Below are positions 16,387 to 29,408 of a stretch of 64,000 nt of DNA, in pieces. The stretch covers positions 45,444 through 109,443 of the forward strand of contig NZ_AUCW01000021.1 in assembly GCF_000429965.1 (NCBI RefSeq), read 5' to 3'. Both the position numbers and the translations under genes were made by a program. Below the pieces are notes generated by a model. That model ran no database searches, was not told where the DNA came from, and worked only from the letters and a program-made list of their open reading frames with translations. Position 1 is the stretch's first letter; every line of letters starts with the position of its first letter. This DNA comes from Desulfogranum mediterraneum DSM 13871 (GTDB lineage: Bacteria > Desulfobacterota > Desulfobulbia > Desulfobulbales > Desulfobulbaceae).

Positions 16387-17244
16387 ATGAAGCAGGAACC
16401 GCAGCGGTCCATCGGCTATTCCCCCTGTCCCAACGATACCTATATCTTCTATGGCCTGATCCATGGCCAGGTACCGCTCTCCGGTCTGCGGTTAGGTCCG
16501 CCGGTACTCGATGATGTGGAGACCCTTAACCGCTGGGCTAAAGAGGGGCGCCTCGATGTGACCAAACTCTCCTTCCATGCCCTGGGCCATGTCCTGGAAC
16601 ACTACTCCCTGCTCCATGCCGGTGCCGCCCTGGGCCGGGGCTGCGGGCCGCTCCTGGTTACCGGAAATCACGATAAGCCGGCCCAGCTTAAGGAGTGGAA
16701 GATCGCCGTTCCCGGCAACTGGACCACCGCAGCCCTGTTGCTCCGGCTCTACCAGCCGGGCTGCAGCCGGATAGAGGTGATGCGTTTTGAACAGATCATG
16801 GCGGCCGTGGCCACTGGTCGGGTCGATGCGGGGGTGATCATCCATGAGAGCCGCTTCACCTATCAGCAGCAGGGGCTGGAGTGTGTCCAGGACCTGGGGC
16901 AGTGGTGGGAGGAGGCCACCGGCCACCCCATCCCCCTGGGCTGTATCGCCGCCAAGCGGGACCTGCCCGTGCAGGAGGTCGCTGCCATTGATGGGGCGAT
17001 CCAGGCCAGCCTGCGTTGGGCCATGGCCCACCCCGAGCAGTGCGGAGACTATATCCGGGCCCATGCCCAGGAGCTGGAGGAGGAGGTGGTCCGGAGCCAT
17101 ATCCGGCTCTATGTGAACGAGTTTTCCCTGGACCTGGGAAGAGCCGGGGTCGCGGCGGTGGAGGAACTGCTCCAGCGGGGCATGGAGGCCGGAGTCTTTG
17201 CCCGGGAAAAGATCCAGGGCCGGGAGCTGTTTCGCTCGTGCTGA
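16387..17244 (+). CDS. mqnD: 1,4-dihydroxy-6-naphthoate synthase
   Basis: It converts cyclic de-hypoxanthine futalosine to 1,4-dihydroxy-6-naphthoate. It has a periplasmic-binding-protein-like fold with the hallmark IGYSPCPNDTYIFYGL at the N-terminus. DVTKLSFHALGHV follows, and the catalytic-histidine region DAGVIIHESRFTY is in the middle. ATG 16387 is chosen over the upstream non-ATG start at 16366. Length 285 aa is normal. It starts 27 nt after mqnB and overlaps mobA by 7 nt, so it is in one operon. Confidence 0.95.
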   Translation: MKQEPQRSIGYSPCPNDTYIFYGLIHGQVPLSGLRLGPPVLDDVETLNRWAKEGRLDVTKLSFHALGHVLEHYSLLHAGAALGRGCGPLLVTGNHDKPAQLKEWKIAVPGNWTTAALLLRLYQPGCSRIEVMRFEQIMAAVATGRVDAGVIIHESRFTYQQQGLECVQDLGQWWEEATGHPIPLGCIAAKRDLPVQEVAAIDGAIQASLRWAMAHPEQCGDYIRAHAQELEEEVVRSHIRLYVNEFSLDLGRAGVAAVEELLQRGMEAGVFAREKIQGRELFRSC

Positions 17245-18248
17245 GCTCTGGAGCCGGCGGAGCCGATCGGCAGGAGCGCCTCCAGCCCCTGGCGAGCCTG
17301 CCGCTGCTCGCCGTCTGCGGCGCCACGGCCGGGGAGCGGGAGCGCTGCCTCAGCCTGCTCCGGGATCGGCTCCAGGCAGAGGGCTTGGAGGTGGCCAGGC
17401 AGGGCCTCAGCCGTCCCTGGAGCTCTGTCCAGGCAGAGGCTGCGGAGATGGCTGAGCAGTCCCGGCTGGAAGGGCGGCTTCACGGACTCTGCCAGCGCTT
17501 TGATCTGGTCCTGGTGGAGAGCGCGGCTAGCTTGCCCTTGCCGTATCTGTGGCTTGAGGGGGGCGGCCTGGTGAGCGGGGTCCATGGCGCTGCCCAGACC
17601 AGTTCCGGCCGAGCCCTGGTCTGGAACAGTGCACAGCTGGTTGAGCGGGTCCGCGCCTGGTTAGGGCAGCAGTGGCAGCAGACGCCACTCTGGGGCTGCG
17701 TGTTGATCGGCGGTAAGAGTCGGCGGATGGGACGGGCCAAACACCTGATCAGCCGGCAGGGACACACCTGGGTGGAGCGTGGAGTCCAGGTCCTGAGCCG
17801 GCAGGTGGAGCAGGTGGTGGTCTCTGGAACGGGTGAACTGCCCGACTCGCTGAGATCGCTGGAACGGGTGGAGGATGTGGCCGGTCTGGGGGGACCGATT
17901 GCCGGTATCCTGGCGGTCATGCGCCACCGGCCCGAGGTCTCCTGGCTGGTGGTGGCCTGTGACCTGCCTGAGATGGATGAGCGGGCCCTCCAGTGGCTGC
18001 TTGCAGCCAGGGGACCCGGGGTGCACGGGGTGCTGCCGGATCTGAACGGCAACGGCATGGTGGAGCCGCTGCTGGCCTACTATGATTTCCGGGCCCGCAG
18101 CGCGGTGGAGGCCATCGTGGCAGGCGGCTCCCTGCGGATCAACCGCCTCAAGTCGGCCCCAGGGATCATCACCCCCCAGCCGCCGGCGGAGTTGCGCCGG
18201 AGTTGGCGCAATGTCAACACCCCCGAGGAGCTGGCCAACAAGCCCTGA
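17238..18248 (+). CDS. mobA: Molybdenum cofactor guanylyltransferase with degenerate MobB-like N-terminal domain
   Basis: The C-terminal part (about residues 152-336) is a MobA NTP transferase. It has LIGGKSRRMGRAKHL for nucleotide binding, GPIAGIL, VVACDLPEM with the metal-binding Asp, and the ending WRNVNTPEEL. It would attach GMP to Mo-molybdopterin. The N-terminal ~130 residues resemble a MobB/NTPase fold but the expected P-loop position reads AVCGATAGERERCL, lacking the GKT/S lysine. The GTG at 17238 overlaps the mqnD stop; the frame open upstream to 17016 lies inside mqnD. Together they suggest a MobB-MobA fusion whose MobB part has lost nucleotide binding. Confidence 0.82.
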   Translation: MLSSGAGGADRQERLQPLASLPLLAVCGATAGERERCLSLLRDRLQAEGLEVARQGLSRPWSSVQAEAAEMAEQSRLEGRLHGLCQRFDLVLVESAASLPLPYLWLEGGGLVSGVHGAAQTSSGRALVWNSAQLVERVRAWLGQQWQQTPLWGCVLIGGKSRRMGRAKHLISRQGHTWVERGVQVLSRQVEQVVVSGTGELPDSLRSLERVEDVAGLGGPIAGILAVMRHRPEVSWLVVACDLPEMDERALQWLLAARGPGVHGVLPDLNGNGMVEPLLAYYDFRARSAVEAIVAGGSLRINRLKSAPGIITPQPPAELRRSWRNVNTPEELANKP

Positions 18249-18320
18249 GGAGCAGCGGCGGCGGCCTTGCTCCCCAGGGGAGACCCTGTTCTGGCTATGG
18301 GGTTGCAGCAGGGGCCAGGC

Positions 18321-19532
18321 TCAGAAATCCAGGGTCCGCTCCTCTTCGTAGACCAGTTCGCCCCTGCCGCCGCTGAGGTAGTACCAGAGCTTGGCCTCAA
18401 CTGTCACCTCATCGATATCGGTATCAAAGTGGACCAGGTACTGCTCGCGCTGGGTCGTCAGCGGCGGCAGGGTCAGGTCGATGATTCCCTTGATCTGCCA
18501 GGCGCCGTAGCGCATGTCCCTGTCCGGATCCACCCCGATTTCAAACCACTTTTTTTCGCTTTTAAACAGTTCCTTGCCGTCAGAATCTTTTGCGGTCACT
18601 TCCAGGACCACTTTTCCGGACCACAGTCAGCCGTCCGGGATGCGATGACCGGCCCTGTTGTCCACAAAGGCGGTGATCACGGCGCTGGGCACCCAGTCGG
18701 CAGGGTTCTTCACCCCGGTGATTTGACCCGGGAGGTGCTGGTATGGGGCGACCTCCAGCCTGAGGCCCAGCCCCTCTTTGACGGTCTCCAGGTCATGGCC
18801 GCCGGGGAAGAGGTGCCCCTTGTTGAGGTGACAGTCCTGACAGGACTTGGAGCCGCCTGCGGCCAGGTAGCCATGGCGATAGCTGCCGGAGAGGGTGTTG
18901 CACTGGATGGTTTCACCGTCCGGGGCATGGTAGACCCCGTGGCACTGCATGCAGAAGGCCGAGGTCTGCAGGTCGCTGCTGGCCACAGATTGGTGAAAGT
19001 CGTCACCGTCGTCACCGTTGGGGCCGTAGATGACCTTTTCCGCAGGCGCACCCCGCAAGCCCGGCGCCACCCCGTTGGCCTTGATGTTGTGGCAGGAGTA
19101 GCAGCCCACATTGAGTTTGGCCAGGGTCTCGGCCGCCCGGACTCCCTGAGCAGAGCCCTTCTCTTCAAAGGCGGTGACGATCAGCTCACCGATCTCCACA
19201 GCCAGTTCTTCCGAGGCAAAGTTCACCGCCGGGGCGTGGCAGTCGAGGCACTTGAGGAGCTGGGCCTTGGTCAGCGGGGTCTGCCACTCCTTGGCCAACC
19301 CCACGGCAATGAAGTTGCGCATCCCCTTGAGGGAGGAGTTGACCGCCTTGGCATGCCAGGATCCCTGCCACTGGCTGTAGATCTCCCCATGGCACTCGGC
19401 GCACTGCTTATCGTCAAACATGGCGACCAGTTCAGCAAGGGTTTTCGCCTCTCTGGCCTGAGCGATGGAGCAGGCGAAGAGAATAAGCAGGGCGATGAGC
19501 AGGTTCTTCTTGCGGACAAGGGCTGGATGCAT
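18321..19532 (-). CDS. Periplasmic multiheme cytochrome c interrupted by one in-frame TGA (possible selenoprotein or nonsense mutant)
   Basis: The gene starts at ATG 19532 after an AGGAGGG box. It encodes a signal peptide (cleavage after residue 26) and five CxxCH heme sites at residues 44-48 (CAECH), 95-99 (CLDCH), 144-148 (CYSCH), 194-198 (CMQCH) and 231-235 (CQDCH). A TGA at 18629-18627 follows GHRIPDG, and the same frame continues at once as LWSGKVVLEVTAKDSDG for about 100 more residues with normal codon use to 18321. Read through, the protein is 403 residues; stopped, it is 301. It probably moves electrons in the periplasm. Either the TGA encodes selenocysteine, or the gene carries a point nonsense mutation or a sequencing error. 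It is convergent with mobA. Confidence 0.8.
18591..18625 (-). promoter_or_regulatory. Candidate SECIS-like hairpin just after the in-frame TGA
   Basis: On the minus strand, starting 2 nt after the TGA, seven bases TGTGGTC can pair with GACCGCA (one G-U) across a 21-nt interior that includes GTGGTC. An alternative inner stem pairs CCGG with CTGG around a loop containing GUGGU. Position is compatible with a bacterial SECIS element, but the fold was judged by eye and is not strong. Confidence 0.25.
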
Positions 19533-19923
19533 GGTCCCTCCTGTACTTGGGTAGTGTTGCTCTCCAGGTGGTGCCGGCAGGCAGTGATTCGGGATGTTTC
19601 CTCAGCGCTGCTTGGCCTTGACCCGGATGATGGCAGCTGGAATGAGTCAGGGGATAAACTGTGGCTCGCTACCTCCTTGGGTGGAAAGTGATTGAAATAG
19701 TGCGCTTCCTGTTGCAGTCAGTATCCTGCAGGGTCGTGGAAAAGTAAAGAAAAATGTGGGGCAGGCCGGATCCACCCTGAAGTCAGGATCCGGCTGGAAG
19801 GGGAGGGCGGATCCTCTTGGCCCCGGGGAAGGGAGGGGAAGAAAAAATTGTGCACAGCCAGGGGAATGGGGTAGAATAGAGCCATGGCCCCAGCATGCTG
19901 ATTCTCCCTCTCCCAGGTGCTCC

Positions 19924-24298
<4,375 letters not shown>

Positions 24299-24336
24299 GT
24301 GGTCGATTCAGGATATCTTTTGTTTCAAGGTACGTT

Positions 24337-25086
24337 TTGTTGAAAAACCATGAGCGCGATCAGCGACAACAGCTGCCGGAAAACCAGGCCCTGGAGGCAG
24401 CCATTGAACAGTACTTCGTCGATGTGACCTCCCGCTGTCCCTATGGGATGGATCAGCAGGCGATCTATCACCAGGGGATGTGCGGCCGGCTGGATGACCG
24501 GACCATGGGGAGCTTCCTGGCCCAGGGCTACCGCCGCAACGGCAACGCCATGTACAACATGCGCTGTCCCGGCTGTTCCCTCTGTGTGCCCATCCGGATC
24601 CGGCCGGAGCAGTTTACGGCCAACCGCAACCAGCGGAGGGTCCTGAAGAAGAACCGGGATGTGGTGGCCGGGGTCGCCCCCCTGACCATGTCCCGGGAAA
24701 ACCTCAACCTGCTGGAATCCTTCCTGACCACCCGTTTCCCGGAGAGTAACAACCATGCCGAGGGCTACTATACCGGTTTTTTTATCACCAGTATCACCCG
24801 CTGTTTCGAGATCCGCTACCGGGTCGGGGAGCAGCTGATCGGGGTGGCGGTGGTGGATGGTGCGCCTGGCTGGCTCAATGCGGTCTACTTTTACTTTGAT
24901 CCGGAGCAGAGCTGGCGCAGCCCCGGCACCATGAACATCCTCTACCTGTTAAATTTTTGTAGGAATCAGCAGATCGATCTCTTATACTTGGGCTACTGGA
25001 TCAAGGATCTTGGCGGGATGGATTACAAGAAACATTTCCGTCCCCACGAGCTGCTGGTCGACGGCTCCTGGCAGCTGAAACGGTAA
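24337..25086 (+). CDS. Arginyl/leucyl-tRNA--protein transferase (Ate/Bpt family)
   Basis: An N-end-rule aminoacyl transferase that adds an amino acid from tRNA to protein N-termini. The N-terminal region shows [10 protein letters not shown] and the Cys cluster [14 protein letters not shown], followed by the [11 protein letters not shown] stretch. The GNAT-like C-terminal half has [19 protein letters not shown] and [23 protein letters not shown], a clear family signature. In bacteria the Bpt type usually transfers leucine. The start is a TTG at 24337 or 24340; no ATG is in frame nearby. Length 249 aa. Confidence 0.92.
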   Translation: MLKNHERDQRQQLPENQALEAAIEQYFVDVTSRCPYGMDQQAIYHQGMCGRLDDRTMGSFLAQGYRRNGNAMYNMRCPGCSLCVPIRIRPEQFTANRNQRRVLKKNRDVVAGVAPLTMSRENLNLLESFLTTRFPESNNHAEGYYTGFFITSITRCFEIRYRVGEQLIGVAVVDGAPGWLNAVYFYFDPEQSWRSPGTMNILYLLNFCRNQQIDLLYLGYWIKDLGGMDYKKHFRPHELLVDGSWQLKR

Positions 25087-25166
25087 CCAGGGCCGGCCAA
25101 GCTCCTTCAGTCTTACCTCAGGGAAAATCCCTTGCAGTACGCCTGTATTTCATGTATCCGTAGCCA

Positions 25167-25195
25167 CGTCTCTATTTATCACTTGTTTCTATAAT
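25167..25195 (+). promoter_or_regulatory. Candidate promoter for the polysaccharide locus (good -10, poor -35)
   Basis: A perfect TATAAT at 25190-25195 lies 24 nt before the gmd start in a 133-nt AT-richer gap. The hexamer 17 nt upstream (25167-25172, CGTCTC) is a poor -35. An activator may therefore be needed. No JUMPstart-like sequence is seen. Confidence 0.35.
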
Positions 25196-25219
25196 CTGAA
25201 AATTTCTCATTGGGTAGCA

Positions 25220-26305
25220 ATGAAAACGGCATTAATTACCGGTATTACCGGTCAGGACGGCGCCTATCTGGCGGAACTGCTCTTGGAAAAAGGCTATATG
25301 GTCCATGGGGTCAAGCGACGGGCCTCCTCGTTTAACACCGATCGTATCGATCATCTCTACCAGGATCTCCATGAAGAGGATATCCGTTTTCGGCTCCACT
25401 ATGGTGATCTGACCGATTCGACCAACCTGATTCGGATCATCCAGGAAGTGCAGCCCGATGAGATCTATAATCTCGCTGCCCAGAGTCATGTTGCGGTCTC
25501 CTTTGAAACCCCGGAGTACACCGCCAACGCCGATGGACTGGGGACCCTGCGGATCCTGGAGGCTATCCGGATTCTCCAGCTTGAGGATAAGACCCGGTTT
25601 TACCAGGCCTCTACCTCGGAACTCTACGGCCAGGTGCAGGAGGTGCCCCAGACGGAAAAGACCCCCTTCTACCCCCGCTCACCCTATGCCGTGGCCAAGC
25701 TCTACTCCTACTGGATCACGGTCAACTACCGTGAGGCCTATAATATCTACTGCTGTAACGGGATCCTCTTCAACCATGAATCTCCCATTCGGGGCGAGAC
25801 CTTTGTCACCCGCAAGATCACCCGGGCCCTGGCCAGGATAAAGCTGGGACTCCAGGAAAAGATGTACCTGGGGAACCTCAGTGCCAAGCGTGACTGGGGG
25901 CATGCCAGGGATTATGTCCGGATGCAGTGGCTGATGCTCCAGCAGGAACAGCCCGACGACTATGTGATCGCCACCGGGGTGCAGCATTCGGTGCGCGAGT
26001 TTGTCGAGATTGCCGCCGCAGAGTTGGGGATGGTGATTCGCTGGCAGGGCCAGGGGCTGGAGGAGGTCGGGATCGATGAGCGCACCGGTAAGACCCTGGT
26101 CGCCGTTGATCCCCGCTATTTCAGGCCCACCGAGGTGGAGACCCTGCTCGGTGATCCGACCAAGGCCAAGTCAGAGCTTGGCTGGGAACCCTTGATCCCC
26201 TTCCAGGATCTGGTCAGGGAGATGGTGGTTGAAGATCTGAAACTGGCCGAACGGGATCAGATCGTCAGTCAGAAGGGCTTTAGGGCTTTTAATTATTACG
26301 AATAA
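25220..26305 (+). CDS. gmd: GDP-mannose 4,6-dehydratase
   Basis: It converts GDP-mannose to GDP-4-keto-6-deoxymannose. It is a short-chain dehydrogenase-fold protein of 361 aa. The NADP site is [16 protein letters not shown], with the catalytic Thr/Ser-Glu in [17 protein letters not shown] and the Tyr-Lys pair in YAVAKLY, and the GDP-sugar stretch [17 protein letters not shown]. The next gene, fcl, uses its product. This is the first gene of the large + strand surface-sugar locus. Confidence 0.97.
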   Translation: MKTALITGITGQDGAYLAELLLEKGYMVHGVKRRASSFNTDRIDHLYQDLHEEDIRFRLHYGDLTDSTNLIRIIQEVQPDEIYNLAAQSHVAVSFETPEYTANADGLGTLRILEAIRILQLEDKTRFYQASTSELYGQVQEVPQTEKTPFYPRSPYAVAKLYSYWITVNYREAYNIYCCNGILFNHESPIRGETFVTRKITRALARIKLGLQEKMYLGNLSAKRDWGHARDYVRMQWLMLQQEQPDDYVIATGVQHSVREFVEIAAAELGMVIRWQGQGLEEVGIDERTGKTLVAVDPRYFRPTEVETLLGDPTKAKSELGWEPLIPFQDLVREMVVEDLKLAERDQIVSQKGFRAFNYYE

Positions 26306-26335
26306 TCAGGAAATTCCTGCGGGGACAATTTTGCT

Positions 26336-27277
26336 ATGGATAAAGATGCCCGGATTTACCTTGCCGGTCACCGTGGACTGGTCGGTTCTGCAATCTGCAG
26401 GGCCCTTGAGGCGGCAGGCTGTACCAATATCCTGACCAGGACCCATGCGGAACTGGATCTGACCAGTCAGCAGGCAGTGCTTGAGTTTTTTCAGGAGGAA
26501 CAGCCCGGGTATGTGTTTTTAGCGGCAGCCCGGGTCGGCGGCATCCATGCCAACGATTCTTATCCTGCAGACTTTATTCGGGATAACCTCCAGATCCAGA
26601 CCAATGTCATCGATGCCGCCCATAAGGCAGGGGTGAAAAAACTCCTCTTTCTCGGCTCATCCTGCATCTATCCCAAGCTCTCCCCCCAGCCCATCAAGGA
26701 GGAGTATCTCTTGACCGGGCCCTTGGAGCCCACCAATGAGTGGTATGCCATCGCCAAGATTGCCGGGATCAAGATGTGCCAGGCCTACCGCAGGCAGTAC
26801 GGATTTGATGCCATCAGCCTGATGCCGACCAACCTCTATGGCCCGGGCGATAACTTTGACCTGGAAAATTCCCATGTCCTGCCGGCATTGATCAGAAAAT
26901 TCCATGATGCCAAGCGCGAAGATCTGGAGAGGGTGGAGATCTGGGGTACGGGTACGCCCAGGCGGGAGTTTCTCCACGTCGATGACCTGGCAGCAGCTGC
27001 CCTCTTGCTGATGGATCGCTACAGCGATGAAGCCATTGTTAATGTCGGCACGGGCGAAGATGTGACCATTGGTGAGCTGGCTGCCACGGTTGCCGCTGTG
27101 GTGGGGTATGGAGGAGAGTTATACTTCAATACCGAGATGCCCGATGGCACCCCGCGCAAGCTTCTGGATGTCTCCAGGCTCAAGGAACTCGGCTTTGCAC
27201 CCCGCATAGCCCTCCAAGATGGGATCGCCATGACCTATGCCTGGTTTTTGAATAATTCAGCACAGATAAGGATGTAG
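26336..27277 (+). CDS. fcl: GDP-L-fucose synthase
   Basis: A 3,5-epimerase/4-reductase making GDP-L-fucose from the gmd product. The NADP-binding N-terminus is [48 protein letters not shown] and the active-site stretch [19 protein letters not shown] are diagnostic. Length 313 aa is normal. It lies 30 nt after gmd and 13 nt before the first wzm gene, in one operon. Confidence 0.97.
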   Translation: MDKDARIYLAGHRGLVGSAICRALEAAGCTNILTRTHAELDLTSQQAVLEFFQEEQPGYVFLAAARVGGIHANDSYPADFIRDNLQIQTNVIDAAHKAGVKKLLFLGSSCIYPKLSPQPIKEEYLLTGPLEPTNEWYAIAKIAGIKMCQAYRRQYGFDAISLMPTNLYGPGDNFDLENSHVLPALIRKFHDAKREDLERVEIWGTGTPRREFLHVDDLAAAALLLMDRYSDEAIVNVGTGEDVTIGELAATVAAVVGYGGELYFNTEMPDGTPRKLLDVSRLKELGFAPRIALQDGIAMTYAWFLNNSAQIRM

Positions 27278-27290
27278 CTTCAGCCCAGAT

Positions 27291-28094
27291 ATGATCCGTA
27301 CTATCCACAGCTTTCTTGCTCTGCTCTGGCATCAACGGCGACTGATCTTCTCCATGGCCTCCCGCGAGGTCAAGACCCAGTATGTCGGTTCTTCCCTGGG
27401 CTTTCTCTGGACCATTATCCAACCGGTGGTGATGATCACGGTGTTCTGGTTTGTGTTCAGCATCGGCTTTAAGGCCCGGCCCATGAACGATGTTCCTTTC
27501 GTGGTCTGGCTGACCGCCGGCCTGGCACCCTGGTACTTCTTTGCCGATATCATCAGCGGCTCCACCGGCTTGGTGGTCGGCCATGCCCATCTGGTGAAGA
27601 AGACCATCTTTCACCCCCATATTCTCCCCATTGTAAAAGTTCTGTCCGCCCTGGTGAGCCACCTTGTTTTTTTGGGGGTGTTATTTGTGTTGATAATCTC
27701 CCAGCAGCAGCCTTTTCTCTTTTCCTTCCTGCAGGTCATGTACTACGGGATCTGTTTAGTTGTATTGGCCCTGGGTACGGCCTGGGTGACGTCGGCTCTC
27801 AATGTCTTTGTTCGTGATATCAGTCACTTGGTTGGGGTGGTTCTCCAGGTTGGATTTTGGGTGACGCCCATCTTTTGGGACATCTCCATGATGCCGGCTA
27901 AGGTTCAGGGATATTTAAAACTTAATCCTGTCTTTTATATCATCCAGGGGTATAGGGATTCATTTATCACCGGTGCCGCATTTTGGAACTACCCTCAATA
28001 CACCCTTTACTTTTGGGGTGTTGCCCTGGCCAATCTTCTGCTTGGAGCCATGGTTTTTAAACGGCTTAAGCCTCAATTTTCCGATGTCCTTTAA
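27291..28094 (+). CDS. wzm: ABC-2 type polysaccharide export permease (first Wzm)
   Basis: An inner-membrane permease that exports a finished undecaprenyl-linked polysaccharide to the periplasm. 267 aa with six predicted membrane segments (about 30-55, 65-85, 110-135, 145-170, 180-200, 235-255). The family phrases are QYVGSSLGFLWTIIQPVV near the N-terminus and LNPVFYIIQGYRDSF near the C-terminus. It pairs with the ATPase gene 6 nt downstream. Membership in the ABC-2 O-antigen group is firm; the substrate is unknown. Confidence 0.9.
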   Translation: MIRTIHSFLALLWHQRRLIFSMASREVKTQYVGSSLGFLWTIIQPVVMITVFWFVFSIGFKARPMNDVPFVVWLTAGLAPWYFFADIISGSTGLVVGHAHLVKKTIFHPHILPIVKVLSALVSHLVFLGVLFVLIISQQQPFLFSFLQVMYYGICLVVLALGTAWVTSALNVFVRDISHLVGVVLQVGFWVTPIFWDISMMPAKVQGYLKLNPVFYIIQGYRDSFITGAAFWNYPQYTLYFWGVALANLLLGAMVFKRLKPQFSDVL

Positions 28095-28100
28095 TTCTCC

Positions 28101-29405
28101 ATGTCAAATTACGCAATCGCCGTACGCGATGTTTCAAAGAAATACTATCTCTATCGAAGACCTATTCATAGGGTTCTTGAGGCGCTAAGTCCTTTTAAGA
28201 AGAAGTACCATACTTCCTTTGCGGCGCTGAAAAACGTTGGTTTTGAAGTCGGGCAGGGGGAGTCTGTAGGGATAATCGGGCGTAACGGTTCCGGTAAATC
28301 TACCCTCCTGCAGTTGATTTGCGGCAACTTGCAGCCGACAGAGGGGACGGTCGATGTCCGTGGTCGCATATCTGCCCTGCTTGAACTGGGCTCTGGTTTT
28401 AATCCCGAGTTTACCGGTAGGGAGAATGTGTACCTGAACACGGCCATACTCGGCATGAGCAGGCTGGAGACGGAGAGAAGGTTTCCACAGATTGAAGACT
28501 TTGCCGATATCGGAGATTTTATCGACAGGCCTGTTAAAACCTACTCCAGCGGCATGTATGTCCGCCTGGCCTTTGCCACGGCCATAAGTGTCGATCCTGA
28601 AATTCTTATCATTGATGAAGCCCTGGCTGTCGGAGATATCTTCTTTCAGCAGAAATGCGTAGATCATATGAAGAAGGTCATGCAATCGTGCTCTATCCTC
28701 CTGGTGAGCCACGATATGCATTCGATTACCAATCTGTGCAACCGGGTCGTGGTATTGGATGAAGGAAGGGTCGTTTATACGGGTAACCCGGTGGAGGGCG
28801 TTGCCAAGTACACCAAACTTATCCATAATGAGCAGGCCAGCGGCAACAGGCGTCTTACGCAACAGCGTCCCCTGTCGCCTCGGGTGGCTGATCTTGCCGC
28901 CAGTCTCTGTGATGATTTTGAAAGCTGGTTAGCCGTGAGTGAAGATGATAGAGGCGGGGCTGGTGAGGTGAAAATAGTTCGGGTGGCGGTCATGAAAGGT
29001 CAGTTGCCGGCTAAAACCGTGCAACAGGGTGACCGTGTTGTTGTCCGCTTATTGGTGGAGGCGATTGAAGATAAGAAAGACCTGATCTTCGGCTACACCG
29101 TGAAAGACCGGATCGGCAATGCCGTCTTTGGTGAAAACAGCCTCTGTCTGCAGGAAGAGGGGCAAACATTGGACCGCGGTTATAGCATTGTCGAATATTC
29201 CTTTGTCTGGCCGGAGGTTTATCCAGACTCATATACCCTGACCCTTGGAGTGGGTGAAGGGACCCACCCCCTAACCCACAGGATACAGTGCTGGGCACAT
29301 AATATCGTCTCCCTTGCCGCGGTGACGCCGGGGGTGGCTGTTCATGGAATGTTTAATAATAAATTGGACCACCTGGAAGTGTCGCCGATGAGAACGGTGG
29401 AGTGA
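28101..29405 (+). CDS. wzt: Polysaccharide ABC transporter ATPase with C-terminal cargo-binding domain (first Wzt)
   Basis: ATPase partner of the upstream permease. Residues 1-240 form the nucleotide-binding domain, with Walker A GRNGSGKST at 60-68, the Wzt-type LLELGSGFNPEFTGRENV, signature YSSGMYVRLAFA and Walker B ILIIDEALAVGD. Residues about 250-434 form an extra beta-rich domain ending in FNNKLDHLEV. In O8/O9a-type systems such a domain recognises a terminal modification of the polymer. This implies a chain-length-capped polymer. The start is 6 nt after wzm. Confidence 0.93.
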   Translation: MSNYAIAVRDVSKKYYLYRRPIHRVLEALSPFKKKYHTSFAALKNVGFEVGQGESVGIIGRNGSGKSTLLQLICGNLQPTEGTVDVRGRISALLELGSGFNPEFTGRENVYLNTAILGMSRLETERRFPQIEDFADIGDFIDRPVKTYSSGMYVRLAFATAISVDPEILIIDEALAVGDIFFQQKCVDHMKKVMQSCSILLVSHDMHSITNLCNRVVVLDEGRVVYTGNPVEGVAKYTKLIHNEQASGNRRLTQQRPLSPRVADLAASLCDDFESWLAVSEDDRGGAGEVKIVRVAVMKGQLPAKTVQQGDRVVVRLLVEAIEDKKDLIFGYTVKDRIGNAVFGENSLCLQEEGQTLDRGYSIVEYSFVWPEVYPDSYTLTLGVGEGTHPLTHRIQCWAHNIVSLAAVTPGVAVHGMFNNKLDHLEVSPMRTVE

Positions 29406-29408
29406 ACG

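Noticed and set aside
18267..19691. A 474-codon + strand ORF opposite the cytochrome gene
   Set aside because: Antisense shadow of a high-GC gene; the minus strand has signal peptide and five heme motifs. Its length is not evidence by itself.
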